This document shows, piece by piece, positions 40,680 to 49,795 of a DNA stretch of 64,000 nucleotides (the stretch's first letter is position 1; the number at the start of each line of letters is the position of its first letter). This stretch comes from Actinomadura spongiicola. GTDB lineage: Bacteria > Actinomycetota > Actinomycetes > Streptosporangiales > Streptosporangiaceae. The stretch spans positions 429,079-493,078 of the forward strand of contig NZ_QVNQ01000007.1 in assembly GCF_003432485.1 (NCBI RefSeq). Reading direction: 5' to 3'. The translations under genes were made by a program, and so were the position numbers. The notes beneath the pieces were generated by a model. The model made no database searches. It was not told the DNA's origin and worked only from the letters and a program-made list of their open reading frames with translations.

Positions 40680-41540
40680 ATGCCGGAGGGTCCGGCGCCG
40701 GCCCCCGTGACCCAGCGACTGCGCGTCCGCTACGCCAAGCGGGGCAGGCTGCGGTTCACGAGCCACCGCGACATTTCCCGGGCCGTGGAACGCGCCGTCA
40801 GGCGCGCCGGGATCCCTGTCGCGTTCAGCGGCGGATTCACCCCCCACCCGAAGATCTCGTACGCGGGTGCGGCGGCGACAGGGGTGGCCAGCGAGGCGGA
40901 ATACCTGGAGATCGGGCTCACCGAGATCCGCGACCCTGCGCGGGTGCGGGCCGATCTCGACGCGGCACTGCCCCCCGGGCTCGACATCGTGGACGTCGTA
41001 CCGGTACGGGCGGGACGCGTGGGCGACGCGCAGCCGAGAGCGGGCGCGTTCGTGGATCGGCTTGAGGCGTCCGAATGGCGGATCCGGCTGGACGGCGTGT
41101 CATCCGACGACGCCGCCGAAGCCGTGGCCGCCTTCATGGCCGCCGGGAGCATCGAGGTCGAGCGCCTCACCAAGAAGGGGCTGCGTCGTTTCGACGTGCG
41201 CGCCGCCGTGTCCGCGTGCGAGCTGGACCGGCGCGCCGCGGAGTCGGCGGATGCCCCTTGTGCGATACTTCGAATGGTTGTTCGGCATTCCACACCCGCC
41301 GTACGACCCGACGACATCCTCACCGGACTGCGCCAGGTCGCCGACCTCGCGCCGCCGTCACCCCCGTTGGTGACCAGGCTGGCGCAGGGGCCCCTGCGCG
41401 CGGACACCGGTGGTCTCGCGGATCCTCTGGATCCCGACCGGGAGACCGGCCTGCCGTCCGGCGACGACGCCGAGACGGCCCGCGGCCAGGAGCGGCCGCA
41501 GCCCGGGGACGCCGCGAGCGTGGATGCCGTCAGCGCCTGA
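40680..41540 (+). CDS. TIGR03936 family radical SAM-associated protein (DUF2344)
   Basis: A 286-residue protein. The core domain begins QRLRVRYAKRGRLRFTSHRD, continues with ERAVRRAGIPVAFSGGFTPHPKISY and ends near residue 210. The last 60 residues are an acidic, disordered tail. It is the standard partner of the TIGR03960 radical SAM protein upstream, 152 bp away. That gap is unusually AT-rich around 40615-40660 and includes TACTCT, a possible -10 box. ATG 40680 was taken; a GTG at 40707 is nearer to the conserved region. Confidence 0.88.
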   Translation: MPEGPAPAPVTQRLRVRYAKRGRLRFTSHRDISRAVERAVRRAGIPVAFSGGFTPHPKISYAGAAATGVASEAEYLEIGLTEIRDPARVRADLDAALPPGLDIVDVVPVRAGRVGDAQPRAGAFVDRLEASEWRIRLDGVSSDDAAEAVAAFMAAGSIEVERLTKKGLRRFDVRAAVSACELDRRAAESADAPCAILRMVVRHSTPAVRPDDILTGLRQVADLAPPSPPLVTRLAQGPLRADTGGLADPLDPDRETGLPSGDDAETARGQERPQPGDAASVDAVSA

Positions 41541-41746
41541 CCGTGAGACCGAAGCCGTGGAGACACGGAACCGGTCCCGCAGGGTACGGCCGGCGCACCC
41601 CCGACGACTTCGTCGTCATGACCGGACCTCGTCCGGGCGTGGCGACGCCGACGACTGACGGAGCGCTCTCGTGCGGCGCACCGCGTCGATCCGCCCCTCG
41701 GCGGAGCGAGCGGACGCGCCCGGGAGCCTGACGGGAGATTGCCCGC

Positions 41747-44700
41747 ATGCTTGAGAACGAAGCCGATTCGGCCAACGCCGAAGGCACCGACAACGACACC
41801 ACCGACGACCCCACGAACGCGAACACGGCGAACGCGAGCGCGAAGAGCGCGAACACCGGCGACGCGGGCGCGGCGACCGATCCAGGACCCGAGGCCGAAT
41901 CCGGCGCCGAGACCGAGGCGAAGGCGCGCGCCCGGCGGGCGAGCCGCCCCGCGGGCCCGCCGCCGGAGGCACCGGACGGTCCCGCCGCCGAGGAGGCCCC
42001 CGAGCCGCCGAAGCGCACGACCCGGACCCGCACCCGCACGAGGAGCGGGAAGGCCGCCGAGACGCCCGAGCCCGTTCCGATGACGGGTGCCGAGGTCTCC
42101 CCGGACACCGAGACCGAGCCCGAGGGCGAGGAGCCGCCCCCCACCCGGACCCGCACCCGGACCAGGCGGCGCACCACGTCCGCCGCGTCCGCCGCGCAGG
42201 AGGCCGCCGAGCCGCCCGCGGCGCCCACCGTCCCGACGGTGCCGGAGGTCCCGCCCGCCCCGACCGGGGTGGAGCCGTCCGCCGGTCAGGTGTCGGAGAT
42301 CGAGCCCGCCGCGGGCGTCGGGGTCCCGGGCGTGACGTTCCAGCCGCCGATGGTCGTGTTCCAGCCGCCGCAGCCGAAGGCCGGGCCGCCCGCCCGCCCG
42401 AAGGACGAACGCGACACCGCCGAGCAGGACGCCGCCGACGAGGAGCACGACGAGCGCGACGACCGGGCGGCCGACGAGGACGACTCCGACGACCGTCCGT
42501 CCCGCCGCCGTCGCCGCCGGGGCGGCCGTGGCCGCGGCCGGGGCGGCAAGGAGGGCGCCGAGGACGAGGCGCAGGCCGACGAGGCCGAGGAGAAGGACGA
42601 GGAACCCGCCAAGACGGGGGCCAAAGCCGCCAAGAAGGAGAAGGCTCCCAAGAAGGACAAGGCGGCCAAGGCCAAGGAGTCGAAGGACACCAAGGACTCC
42701 AAGGACGCCAAGGCCGAGCGGGACGTCGCCGACGAGAGCGACGAGGGCGATGAGGACGACGCCTCCCAGAGCGGGACGAGCCGCCGCCGTCGCCGCCGGC
42801 GCCGCCGTTCCGGGGCCGACGCCGACAACGGCACCGGCACCGACGATCCGCCGAACACCGTCGTCCACGTCCGCACCGCCCGGGAGGCCCGCGCCGCCGC
42901 CGAGGACGAGGTCCAGTCCGTGCGGGGCTCGACCCGGCTGGAGGCCAAGAAGCAGCGCCGCAGGGAGGGCCGCGAGCAGGGCCGCCGCCGCCCGCCGGTG
43001 ATCACCGAGGCCGAGTTCCTCGCCCGCCGCGAGGCCGTCGAGCGGGTCATGGTCGTCCGTCAGGAGGGCGAGCGCACCCAGATCGCCGTCCTCGAGGACG
43101 ACGTGCTCGTCGAGCACTACGTGAACCGCGCGACGCACCAGTCGTACGTGGGCAACGTGTACCTCGGCAAGGTCCAGAACGTGCTGCCGTCGATGGAGGC
43201 GGCGTTCGTCGACATCGGCAAGGGACGCAACGCCGTCCTGTACGCGGGCGAGGTCAACTGGGACGCCTCCGGGCTGGAGGGCCAGCCGCGCCGCATCGAG
43301 TCGGCGCTGAAGTCCGGCCAGTCGGTGCTCGTCCAGGTCACCAAGGACCCCCTCGGCCACAAGGGCGCCCGTCTCACCAGCCAGGTCTCGCTGCCCGGCC
43401 GTTACCTCGTGTACGTGCCGGACGGCTCGATGACCGGCATCAGCCGCAAGCTCCCCGACAAGGAGCGCAGCCGCCTCAAGTCGATCCTGAAGAAGGTCAT
43501 GCCGGAGAACGCGGGCGTGATCGTGCGGACCGCCGCGGAGGGCGCCACCGAGGAGGAACTCGCCCGGGACGTGTCGCGCCTCGCCGCCCAGTGGGACAAC
43601 ATCCAGAAGAAGGTCAAGACCGCCTCCGCGCCGTCCCTCCTGTACGGCGAGCCGGACCTGACGATCCGGGTCGTCCGCGACATCTTCAACGAGGACTTCT
43701 CCAAGCTCGTCGTGTCGGGCGCCGACGCCTGGGACACCGTCTCCGACTACGTCCAGTACGTCGCCCCGCATCTCGCCGACCGCGTCGAGCGCTGGACCTC
43801 CGACCAGGACGCGCTGTCGGCGTTCCGGATCGACGAGCAGATCGCCAAGGCCCTCGACCGCAAGGTGTGGCTGCCGTCCGGCGGCTCCCTGGTGATCGAT
43901 CGGACCGAGGCCATGACGGTCATCGACGTCAACACCGGCAAGTTCACCGGGCAGGGCGGCAACCTGGAGGAGACGGTCACCCGCAACAACCTGGAGGCGG
44001 CCGAGGAGATCGTCCGCCAGCTCCGGCTCCGCGACGTCGGCGGCATCGTCGTGATCGACTTCATCGACATGGTGCTGGAGAGCAATCGCGATCTCGTGCT
44101 GCGCCGTCTCGTGGAATGCCTGTCGCGGGACCGTACCAAGCACCAGGTCGCCGAGGTCACCTCGCTGGGCCTGGTGCAGATGACCCGCAAGCGCGTCGGT
44201 CAGGGCCTGCTGGAGGCGTTCTCGGAGACCTGCGAGTCCTGCGGTGGACGCGGCATCCACGTCCACCTGTCCCCGGTCGAGCCGAAGGCGGACAAGGCGG
44301 CCGGTAAGGAGAGCGGCCGTCGCCGCAGGCGCAAGGGCGAGATCGAGCGGGTCGTCGAGGAGAAGCTCGCCGAGCACGAGACCCGCGCGGTGGCACCCGC
44401 CGCACCGGCCGAGAAGCCGGAACCCGCCGAAAAGCGCGAAAAGCTCGAACCGGCCGAAGCGGTGAGGGCGGTCGCGGAGGCGCCCGCGGAACCGGCGCCG
44501 TCCGAGGCCCCCGAACCGGCGCGCGCCCGGCGCAGGAGGTCGGGCCCCGCCAAGCGCCCGGCGGGCCCGCCCCCGGAGCTCGACGGCGACGAGTCTCCCG
44601 CGCAGGCCGCGGTCGAGGCGGCCGAAGCCGCGAAGGAGACCGCCGGCACCTCCCCGGCCGCGCTGGACTCGGCCGAACCCGTCCCGGTCACCCCCAACGG

Positions 44701-44950
44701 CACCGAGCCGACCGCCACCGAGCCGTCCGGTCCTGAGCCCTCCGGTTCTGAGTCGACCGACACGGAGCCCGCGAGTACAGAGTCGACCGGTACAGAGTCG
44801 ACCGGTTCGGACCTCAACGGCTCCGCGCCGACCGTCTCCGACGCGAACGGTGTCGGCGGCGCCGAACCCGGGGAGGAGCCGGTCACCCGCCGTCGCCGCG
44901 TCCGCCGCGCCTCGGCCGCCGCCCCCACCGGCGAGGCCGACGCCGAATGA
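41747..44950 (+). CDS. rne: Ribonuclease E/G
   Basis: A 1067-residue endoribonuclease of RNase E type. Residues 1-390 are disordered: acidic Ala/Glu/Thr stretches, RTRTRTRS basic clusters, a KKEKAPKKDKAAKAKE segment and two RRRRRR runs. The catalytic part (about 400-900) has an S1 domain (VGNVYLGKVQNVLPSMEAAF), the DNase I-like site with metal ligands Asp727 (IDVNTGKF) and Asp771 (VVIDFIDM), equivalent to E. coli Asp303 and Asp346, and the Zn-link Cys829/Cys832 (CESCGG). A second disordered tail follows. The long N-terminal arm is typical of actinobacterial RNase E. GGGAG lies ten bases before the ATG. The 206-nt gap upstream shows no gene. Confidence 0.95.
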   Translation: MLENEADSANAEGTDNDTTDDPTNANTANASAKSANTGDAGAATDPGPEAESGAETEAKARARRASRPAGPPPEAPDGPAAEEAPEPPKRTTRTRTRTRSGKAAETPEPVPMTGAEVSPDTETEPEGEEPPPTRTRTRTRRRTTSAASAAQEAAEPPAAPTVPTVPEVPPAPTGVEPSAGQVSEIEPAAGVGVPGVTFQPPMVVFQPPQPKAGPPARPKDERDTAEQDAADEEHDERDDRAADEDDSDDRPSRRRRRRGGRGRGRGGKEGAEDEAQADEAEEKDEEPAKTGAKAAKKEKAPKKDKAAKAKESKDTKDSKDAKAERDVADESDEGDEDDASQSGTSRRRRRRRRRSGADADNGTGTDDPPNTVVHVRTAREARAAAEDEVQSVRGSTRLEAKKQRRREGREQGRRRPPVITEAEFLARREAVERVMVVRQEGERTQIAVLEDDVLVEHYVNRATHQSYVGNVYLGKVQNVLPSMEAAFVDIGKGRNAVLYAGEVNWDASGLEGQPRRIESALKSGQSVLVQVTKDPLGHKGARLTSQVSLPGRYLVYVPDGSMTGISRKLPDKERSRLKSILKKVMPENAGVIVRTAAEGATEEELARDVSRLAAQWDNIQKKVKTASAPSLLYGEPDLTIRVVRDIFNEDFSKLVVSGADAWDTVSDYVQYVAPHLADRVERWTSDQDALSAFRIDEQIAKALDRKVWLPSGGSLVIDRTEAMTVIDVNTGKFTGQGGNLEETVTRNNLEAAEEIVRQLRLRDVGGIVVIDFIDMVLESNRDLVLRRLVECLSRDRTKHQVAEVTSLGLVQMTRKRVGQGLLEAFSETCESCGGRGIHVHLSPVEPKADKAAGKESGRRRRRKGEIERVVEEKLAEHETRAVAPAAPAEKPEPAEKREKLEPAEAVRAVAEAPAEPAPSEAPEPARARRRRSGPAKRPAGPPPELDGDESPAQAAVEAAEAAKETAGTSPAALDSAEPVPVTPNGTEPTATEPSGPEPSGSESTDTEPASTESTGTESTGSDLNGSAPTVSDANGVGGAEPGEEPVTRRRRVRRASAAAPTGEADAE

Positions 44951-45004
44951 CCCGACCCGGTGGGCGGGGCCGTCCCGCCCACCGGTGGGCCCCGGTCGAG
45001 CGAT

Positions 45005-45032
45005 TTGCCGGGGTGCCGAGTACCTGTACAAT
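45005..45032 (+). promoter_or_regulatory. Promoter of the rplU-rpmA-obg-proBA operon
   Basis: TTGCCG (45005-45010), a 16-nt spacer and TACAAT (45027-45032) form a good housekeeping promoter 55 bp after rne. Transcription would start near 45039, giving rplU a leader of about 250 nt. Confidence 0.7.
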
Positions 45033-45038
45033 TCAGGG

Positions 45039-45289
45039 GTTGGGCGCGTCTTGACGTGTCCGGCATCGGCGCGTCGTGGCGCGCCATCCGAACCAGCACC
45101 GCGAACCCGTTCGGGGACGTTCGGTGCGCACTTCACCGATCCGGTGAGGGCGAGCAGAGAGCATCAGGGTCACCTCTGGTGTGCCGCCTTCGGCCCGGTG
45201 CCGGAGGTAGGCCCCCATCCGGGGGCTGGTGTCAACCACGCGTGGGACCGGTTCAGTCCGGAAGCGCGCGAAGACGAAGGGTTTCCGCG
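45039..45289 (+). promoter_or_regulatory. Structured 5' leader of rplU
   Basis: The leader holds a series of short perfect hairpins: GGCGCG/CGCGCC (45068-45085), GCACCG/CGGTGC (45096-45101 and 45122-45127) closing an inner CCCG/CGGG, TCACCG/CGGTGA (45133-45147), and GCCCCC/GGGGGC further on. It contains no gene. Long leaders before ribosomal protein genes often bind the encoded protein to control translation. That role is inferred here. Confidence 0.45.
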
Positions 45290-45604
45290 GTGTACGCGAT
45301 TGTTCGCGCAGGCGGCAGGCAGGAGAAGGTCGCCGTCGACGACGTGCTGACCGTCGACAAGCTGGCCGGTGAGGTCGGCTCGACCGTCACGTTCCCGGCG
45401 GTGCTGGTCGTGGACGGCGACACGGTCGTCAGCGGCTCGGCCGACCTCGCGCGCTACGAGGTGACCGGCGAGATCCTCGGCGCGGTCAAGGGCCCGAAGA
45501 TCAACATCATGCACTACCGGAACAAGACCGGGTACAAGCGGCGGATGGGTCACCGCCAGCCGTACACCGAGGTCAAGATCACCGGTATTTCGACCGGGAA
45601 GTAA
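45290..45604 (+). CDS. rplU: 50S ribosomal protein L21
   Basis: A 104-residue L21. It opens VYAIVRAGGRQEKVAVDDVL and contains VKGPKINIMHYRNKTGYKRR, the RNA-binding signature of L21, then GHRQPYTEVKI. L21 binds 23S rRNA together with L20. It is followed 14 bp later by rpmA (L27), the universal order. GTG 45290 starts the conserved protein with AAGG upstream. It has its own promoter and long leader after rne. Confidence 0.96.
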   Translation: MYAIVRAGGRQEKVAVDDVLTVDKLAGEVGSTVTFPAVLVVDGDTVVSGSADLARYEVTGEILGAVKGPKINIMHYRNKTGYKRRMGHRQPYTEVKITGISTGK

Positions 45605-45618
45605 GGGAGAGCGGTCAC

Positions 45619-45876
45619 ATGGCACACAAGAAGGGCGCATCGTCCAGCCGTAACGGTCGCGACTCCAACGCCAAGCGCCTCGGCGTGAAGCGGTTCGGCG
45701 GCCAGGTGGTCAAGGCCGGCGAGATCATCGTCCGGCAGCGCGGCACCCACTTCCACCCCGGCCCCGGCGTCGGGCGCGGCGGCGACGACACGCTGTTCGC
45801 GCTGGTCGCGGGCGCGGTGGAGTTCCGCCGCTACCGCGGTCGCAACGCCGTGAGCGTCGTCCCCCCGGCGGAATAG
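45619..45876 (+). CDS. rpmA: 50S ribosomal protein L27
   Basis: An 85-residue L27 with the N-terminus MAHKKGASSSRNGRDS reaching the peptidyl transferase centre, LGVKRFGGQVVKAGEIIVRQ and GTHFHPGPGVGRG. No cleavable extension precedes it, unlike Firmicutes L27. GGAGAGCGG is the ribosome site. It is part of the rplU-rpmA-obg operon. Confidence 0.97.
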   Translation: MAHKKGASSSRNGRDSNAKRLGVKRFGGQVVKAGEIIVRQRGTHFHPGPGVGRGGDDTLFALVAGAVEFRRYRGRNAVSVVPPAE

Positions 45877-45959
45877 TCCGCCTGGGCAGCAGACTTCTTG
45901 AAGGGGCGGACCGAATTTCCGGTCCGCCCTTTCGTCTTTTTCCTTGAGGAGAGTTCACC

Positions 45960-47357
45960 GTGGCCGCTGGAGCGGGGTCGGGCGCGCAGTTCGTCGACCG
46001 GGTGGTGCTGCACGTCGGCGCGGGCAACGGCGGCAACGGCTGCGCGTCGATCCACCGGGAGAAGTTCAAGCCGCTCGGCGGCCCCGACGGCGCGAACGGC
46101 GGACGCGGCGGCGACGTCGTCCTCGTCGTCGACGCGAACACCGCGAGCCTCCTGGACTACCACCGGCGCCCGCACCGCAAGGCGGGCAACGGCCGCCCCG
46201 GGCAGGGCGGCCACCGCACGGGCGCCGACGGCGGCGACGTGCTCCTGCCCGTCCCGGACGGCACCGTCGTCAAGGAGGGCGACCGGGTCGTGGCCGACCT
46301 GGTCGGGGAGGGCACCCGGTACGTCATCGCCCGCGGCGGCGCCGGCGGCCTCGGGAACGCGGCCCTCGCGACCGCCAAACGCAAGGCCCCCGGGTTCGCG
46401 CTGCTCGGCGAGCCGGGTGAGACGCGCGACGTCGTCCTGGAGCTGAAGAGCGTCGCCGACGTCGCGCTCGTCGGGTTCCCCAGCGCGGGCAAGTCGTCGC
46501 TGATCGCCGCGCTGTCCGCCGCCAAACCGAAGATCGCCGACTATCCGTTCACGACGCTGATCCCGAACCTCGGCGTGGTCGGCGCGGGCGACACGACGTT
46601 CACGGTCGCGGACGTCCCCGGCCTCATCGAGGGCGCCAGCGAGGGCCGCGGCCTCGGCCTGGACTTCCTCCGCCACATCGAACGCTCCTCCACCCTCGCG
46701 CACGTCCTCGACTGCGCGACGATGGAGCCGGGACGCGACCCGGTCAGCGACTTCGAGGTCATCGAACGGGAACTGCGGGCCTACGACCGGGTGCTCGGCG
46801 ACCGTCCCCTGTCGGACCGGCCGCGCATCGTCGTGCTGAACAAGGTGGACGTCCCCGACGGACGCGACCTCGCCGAGATGGTCCGACCCGAGTTCGAGGC
46901 GCGCGGCCTGAAGGTGTTCGAGGTGTCCGCGGCGACGCACGAGGGTCTGCGGGAACTGTCGTTCGCGATGGCGGCGATGGTCGGCGAGTACCGCGCGTCG
47001 CTGCCGCCGGTCGAACCGACCCGCATCGTGATCCGGCCGGAGCCGGTCGGCGGCGACACCGACTTCGAGGTCAAGGACCTCGGCGGCAACACGTACCTGA
47101 TCACCGGGTCGAAGCCCGTCCGTTGGCTGCGGCAGACGGACTTCGCGAACGAGGAGGCCGTCGGCTACCTCGCCGACCGGCTGGCCCGGCTCGGCGTGGA
47201 GGACGCCCTCGCCGACGCGGGCGCGACCGCGGGCGCCACCGTGCTGATCGGCACCACCGACGAGTCGGTCGTCTTCGACTGGGAGCCGGAGGTCCCCGCC
47301 GGTGACGTGGCCCTCGGGCCGCGCGGCACCGACCGTCGGCTGGACGGATGGTCATGA
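45960..47357 (+). CDS. obg: GTPase Obg (ribosome assembly)
   Basis: A 465-residue GTPase. The Gly-rich Obg fold comes first (VGAGNGGNGCASIHREKFKP, GGRGGDVVLVVD), then the G domain with P-loop GFPSAGKSS (172-180, Lys178), switch region YPFTTLIPNLGVV, VADVPGLIEGAS (G3) and NKVD (G4), and a C-terminal OCT domain (about 350-430). It acts in 50S assembly and stress and development control; in Streptomyces Obg influences sporulation. GAGGAG precedes the GTG start. Its stop codon overlaps the proB ATG. Confidence 0.96.
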   Translation: MAAGAGSGAQFVDRVVLHVGAGNGGNGCASIHREKFKPLGGPDGANGGRGGDVVLVVDANTASLLDYHRRPHRKAGNGRPGQGGHRTGADGGDVLLPVPDGTVVKEGDRVVADLVGEGTRYVIARGGAGGLGNAALATAKRKAPGFALLGEPGETRDVVLELKSVADVALVGFPSAGKSSLIAALSAAKPKIADYPFTTLIPNLGVVGAGDTTFTVADVPGLIEGASEGRGLGLDFLRHIERSSTLAHVLDCATMEPGRDPVSDFEVIERELRAYDRVLGDRPLSDRPRIVVLNKVDVPDGRDLAEMVRPEFEARGLKVFEVSAATHEGLRELSFAMAAMVGEYRASLPPVEPTRIVIRPEPVGGDTDFEVKDLGGNTYLITGSKPVRWLRQTDFANEEAVGYLADRLARLGVEDALADAGATAGATVLIGTTDESVVFDWEPEVPAGDVALGPRGTDRRLDGWS

Positions 47358-48472
47358 GTGAACGCGGGGCGATCGAGAAGGCCCGCCGGATCGTGGTGAA
47401 GGCGGGATCGTCGTCGCTGACCACCCCGGAGGGCACGATCGACGCGAACCGCATCGACGCGCTCGTCGACGTCCTCGCCGCCCGCCGCGCCGACGGCACC
47501 GAGATCGTGTTCGTGTCGTCCGGCGCGATCGCCGCGGGCCTCGGCCCGCTCGGGCTGACCCGGCGGCCCCGCGACCTCGCCACCCAGCAGGCGGCGGCGA
47601 GCGTCGGGCAGGGCCTGCTGTTCGCCCGGTACACCTCGTCGTTCGCCCGCTACGCGCTGACGGTCGGGCAGGTGCTGCTCACCGCCGACGACATGATGCG
47701 CCGCTCCCATCACCGCAACGCGCAGCGCACCCTCGCGCAGCTCCTCGCCCTCGGCATCCTGCCGATCGTGAACGAGAACGACACCGTCGCCACCGACGAG
47801 ATCCGCTTCGGCGACAACGACCGGCTCGCCGCGCTCGTCGCGCACCTGATCCGCGCGGACGCGCTGATCCTGCTGTCGGACGTCGACGCCCTCTACACCG
47901 GCGACCCGCGCCGTCCCGGCGCCCGCCGCGTCAGCGACGTGCGCGGACCGGACGACCTCGCGGACGTCAACCTCGGCGGTTCGGGACGCGTCGGCACCGG
48001 CGGCATGGTCACCAAGGTCGAGGCTGCCCGGATCGCGGGCGTCCCCGTCGTGCTGACGGACGCCGCGTCCGCCGCGCGGGCGCTCGGCGGCGACCCGGTC
48101 GGGACGCTGTTCCACCCGGCGGACGCCCGCCGCATGTCGACCCGGGACCTGTGGCTCGCCCACGCCACCACCGGCCAGGGCCGGGTCACCCTCGACCCGG
48201 GGGCGGTCGAGGCGGTGGTGCGGCGCCGCAAGTCGCTGCTGCCCGCCGGGGTGACGGGCGTGGCCGGGGACTTCGCCGCCGGAGACCCCGTCGACCTGTG
48301 CGACACCGCCGGCCGTGTCGTCGCCCGCGGCCTGGTCAACTATGACGCGTCCGAGATTCCCGACCTGATGGGACGGTCCACGCGCTGGCTGGCCCGCGAA
48401 CTCGGCGCCGAATACGAACGCGAGATCATCCACCGTGACCACCTCGTGGTCCTTGAAGGAGGGGACGTGTGA
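47354..48472 (+). CDS. proB: Glutamate 5-kinase
   Basis: A 372-residue first enzyme of proline synthesis, phosphorylating glutamate. The amino acid kinase domain has RRIVVKAGSSSLTT, VSSGAIAAGLGPLG, FGDNDRLAALVAHL and LLSDVDALYTGDPR. A C-terminal PUA domain (about 280-370) completes the long form. ATG 47354 overlaps the obg stop (ATGA). An ATG two codons earlier is possible. The gene overlaps proA, so product flow to glutamyl phosphate reductase is encoded together. Confidence 0.96.
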   Translation: MSERGAIEKARRIVVKAGSSSLTTPEGTIDANRIDALVDVLAARRADGTEIVFVSSGAIAAGLGPLGLTRRPRDLATQQAAASVGQGLLFARYTSSFARYALTVGQVLLTADDMMRRSHHRNAQRTLAQLLALGILPIVNENDTVATDEIRFGDNDRLAALVAHLIRADALILLSDVDALYTGDPRRPGARRVSDVRGPDDLADVNLGGSGRVGTGGMVTKVEAARIAGVPVVLTDAASAARALGGDPVGTLFHPADARRMSTRDLWLAHATTGQGRVTLDPGAVEAVVRRRKSLLPAGVTGVAGDFAAGDPVDLCDTAGRVVARGLVNYDASEIPDLMGRSTRWLARELGAEYEREIIHRDHLVVLEGGDV

Positions 48473-49728
48473 TGAGCGAGGCCGAGGAGTTCCTGACCGT
48501 GGCGCGGCGCGCCCGGGAGGCCGCCGCCGGGCTGGCCCCCCTGCCGCGGGCGGCGAAGGACGCGGCGCTGCACCGGATCGCGGACGCGCTGGTCGACGCG
48601 GCGCCGGAGCTCGTCAAGGCGAACGAGGTCGATGTCACGCGGGCCCGCGAGAACGGCACCTCCGAGTCCATGATCGACCGGTTGAGCCTGTCGGAGAGCC
48701 GGATCGCCGCGATCGCCGACGCCGTCCGGAAGGTCGCCGCGCTGCCGGACCCGGTGGGGGAGTCGGTGCGCGGGAACGTCCTGCCGAACGGGCTTGAACT
48801 GCGGCAGGTGCGGGTGCCGCTCGGCGTCGTCGGCATCATCTACGAGGGCCGGCCGAACGTGACCGTGGACGCCGCCGCGCTGTGCCTGAAAAGCGGGAAC
48901 GCGGCGCTGCTGCGCGGCTCGTCGTCGGCGCACGACTCGAACACGGCGCTGGTCGAGGTGATGCGCCGGGCGCTGGCGGACACCGAGGTCCCGGTGGACG
49001 CGGTGGCTCTCGTGCCGGGCACCTCCCGCGCCTCGGTGAAGCATCTGATGCGGGCCCGCGGGCTGGTGGACGTGCTGATCCCGCGCGGCGGCGCCTCGCT
49101 GATCAACTCGGTGGTGGAGGAGTCGACGGTCCCGGTGATCGAGACGGGCGTCGGGAACTGCGCGGTGTACGTGGACGCCGCCGCCGACGTGGACATGGCC
49201 GTGGACATCCTGCTGAACGCCAAGACGCAGCGGCCGTCGGTGTGCAACGCCGCCGAGACGTTCCTGGTGCACGCCGACATCGCCGACAAGTTCGTGCCAC
49301 GCGCGCTCGCCGCGCTCCGCGACGCCGGCGTCACCGTCCACGGCGATGACCGGATCCGGTCATACGGGACGGAGGTCGTGGAGGCGACCGAGGACGACTG
49401 GTACGCCGAGTACCTGTCGCTCGACATCGCCGCCCGCGTCGTCGACTCCCTCGACGACGCCGTCGCCCACATCCGCCGCTACGGCTCCGGTCACACGGAG
49501 GCGATCGTCACCGCGTCGCAGCCCGCCGCGAAACGCTTCGTCGCGCTGGTCGACTCGGCGGCCGTGATGGTGAACGCCTCGACGCGCTTCACCGACGGTG
49601 AGGAGTTCGGCTTCGGCGCGGAGATCGGCATCTCCACGCAGAAGCTCCACGCCCGCGGCCCGATGGGGCTTCCGGAACTGACGTCCACGAAGTACGTGGT
49701 GACGGGCGAGGGCCACCTGCGCGGCTGA
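48472..49728 (+). CDS. proA: Glutamate-5-semialdehyde dehydrogenase (gamma-glutamyl phosphate reductase)
   Basis: A 418-residue aldehyde dehydrogenase-fold enzyme that reduces glutamyl phosphate with NADPH. It shows VPLGVVGIIYEGRPNVT, LCLKSGNAALLRGSS and the catalytic Cys258 in PSVCNAAET. Length is normal. GGAGGGG lies before a GTGATG start pair. ATG 48472 overlaps the proB TGA; GTG 48469 would add one residue. It is the last gene of the obg operon. Confidence 0.96.
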   Translation: MSEAEEFLTVARRAREAAAGLAPLPRAAKDAALHRIADALVDAAPELVKANEVDVTRARENGTSESMIDRLSLSESRIAAIADAVRKVAALPDPVGESVRGNVLPNGLELRQVRVPLGVVGIIYEGRPNVTVDAAALCLKSGNAALLRGSSSAHDSNTALVEVMRRALADTEVPVDAVALVPGTSRASVKHLMRARGLVDVLIPRGGASLINSVVEESTVPVIETGVGNCAVYVDAAADVDMAVDILLNAKTQRPSVCNAAETFLVHADIADKFVPRALAALRDAGVTVHGDDRIRSYGTEVVEATEDDWYAEYLSLDIAARVVDSLDDAVAHIRRYGSGHTEAIVTASQPAAKRFVALVDSAAVMVNASTRFTDGEEFGFGAEIGISTQKLHARGPMGLPELTSTKYVVTGEGHLRG

Positions 49729-49737
49729 CCCGGCCGA

Positions 49738-49771
49738 CATGGTGTGACATCGGGCCATTGATGACACCATG
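49738..49771. promoter_or_regulatory. Inverted repeat between proA and the phosphoesterase gene
   Basis: CATGGTGT (49738-49745) and ACACCATG (49764-49771) are perfect inverted halves 18 bp apart, with CATC/GATG inside extending the symmetry. It lies 10 bp after proA and 25 bp before the next GTG start, so it may be a terminator or an operator of the phosphoesterase gene. Confidence 0.35.
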
Positions 49772-49795
49772 GGGGCCGTGGTGTGATGCACAAGT

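Noticed and set aside
40730..45136. A 1468-codon minus-strand frame opposite rne.
   Set aside because: The translation is low-complexity Leu/Gly/Arg sequence mirrored from the biased rne codons.
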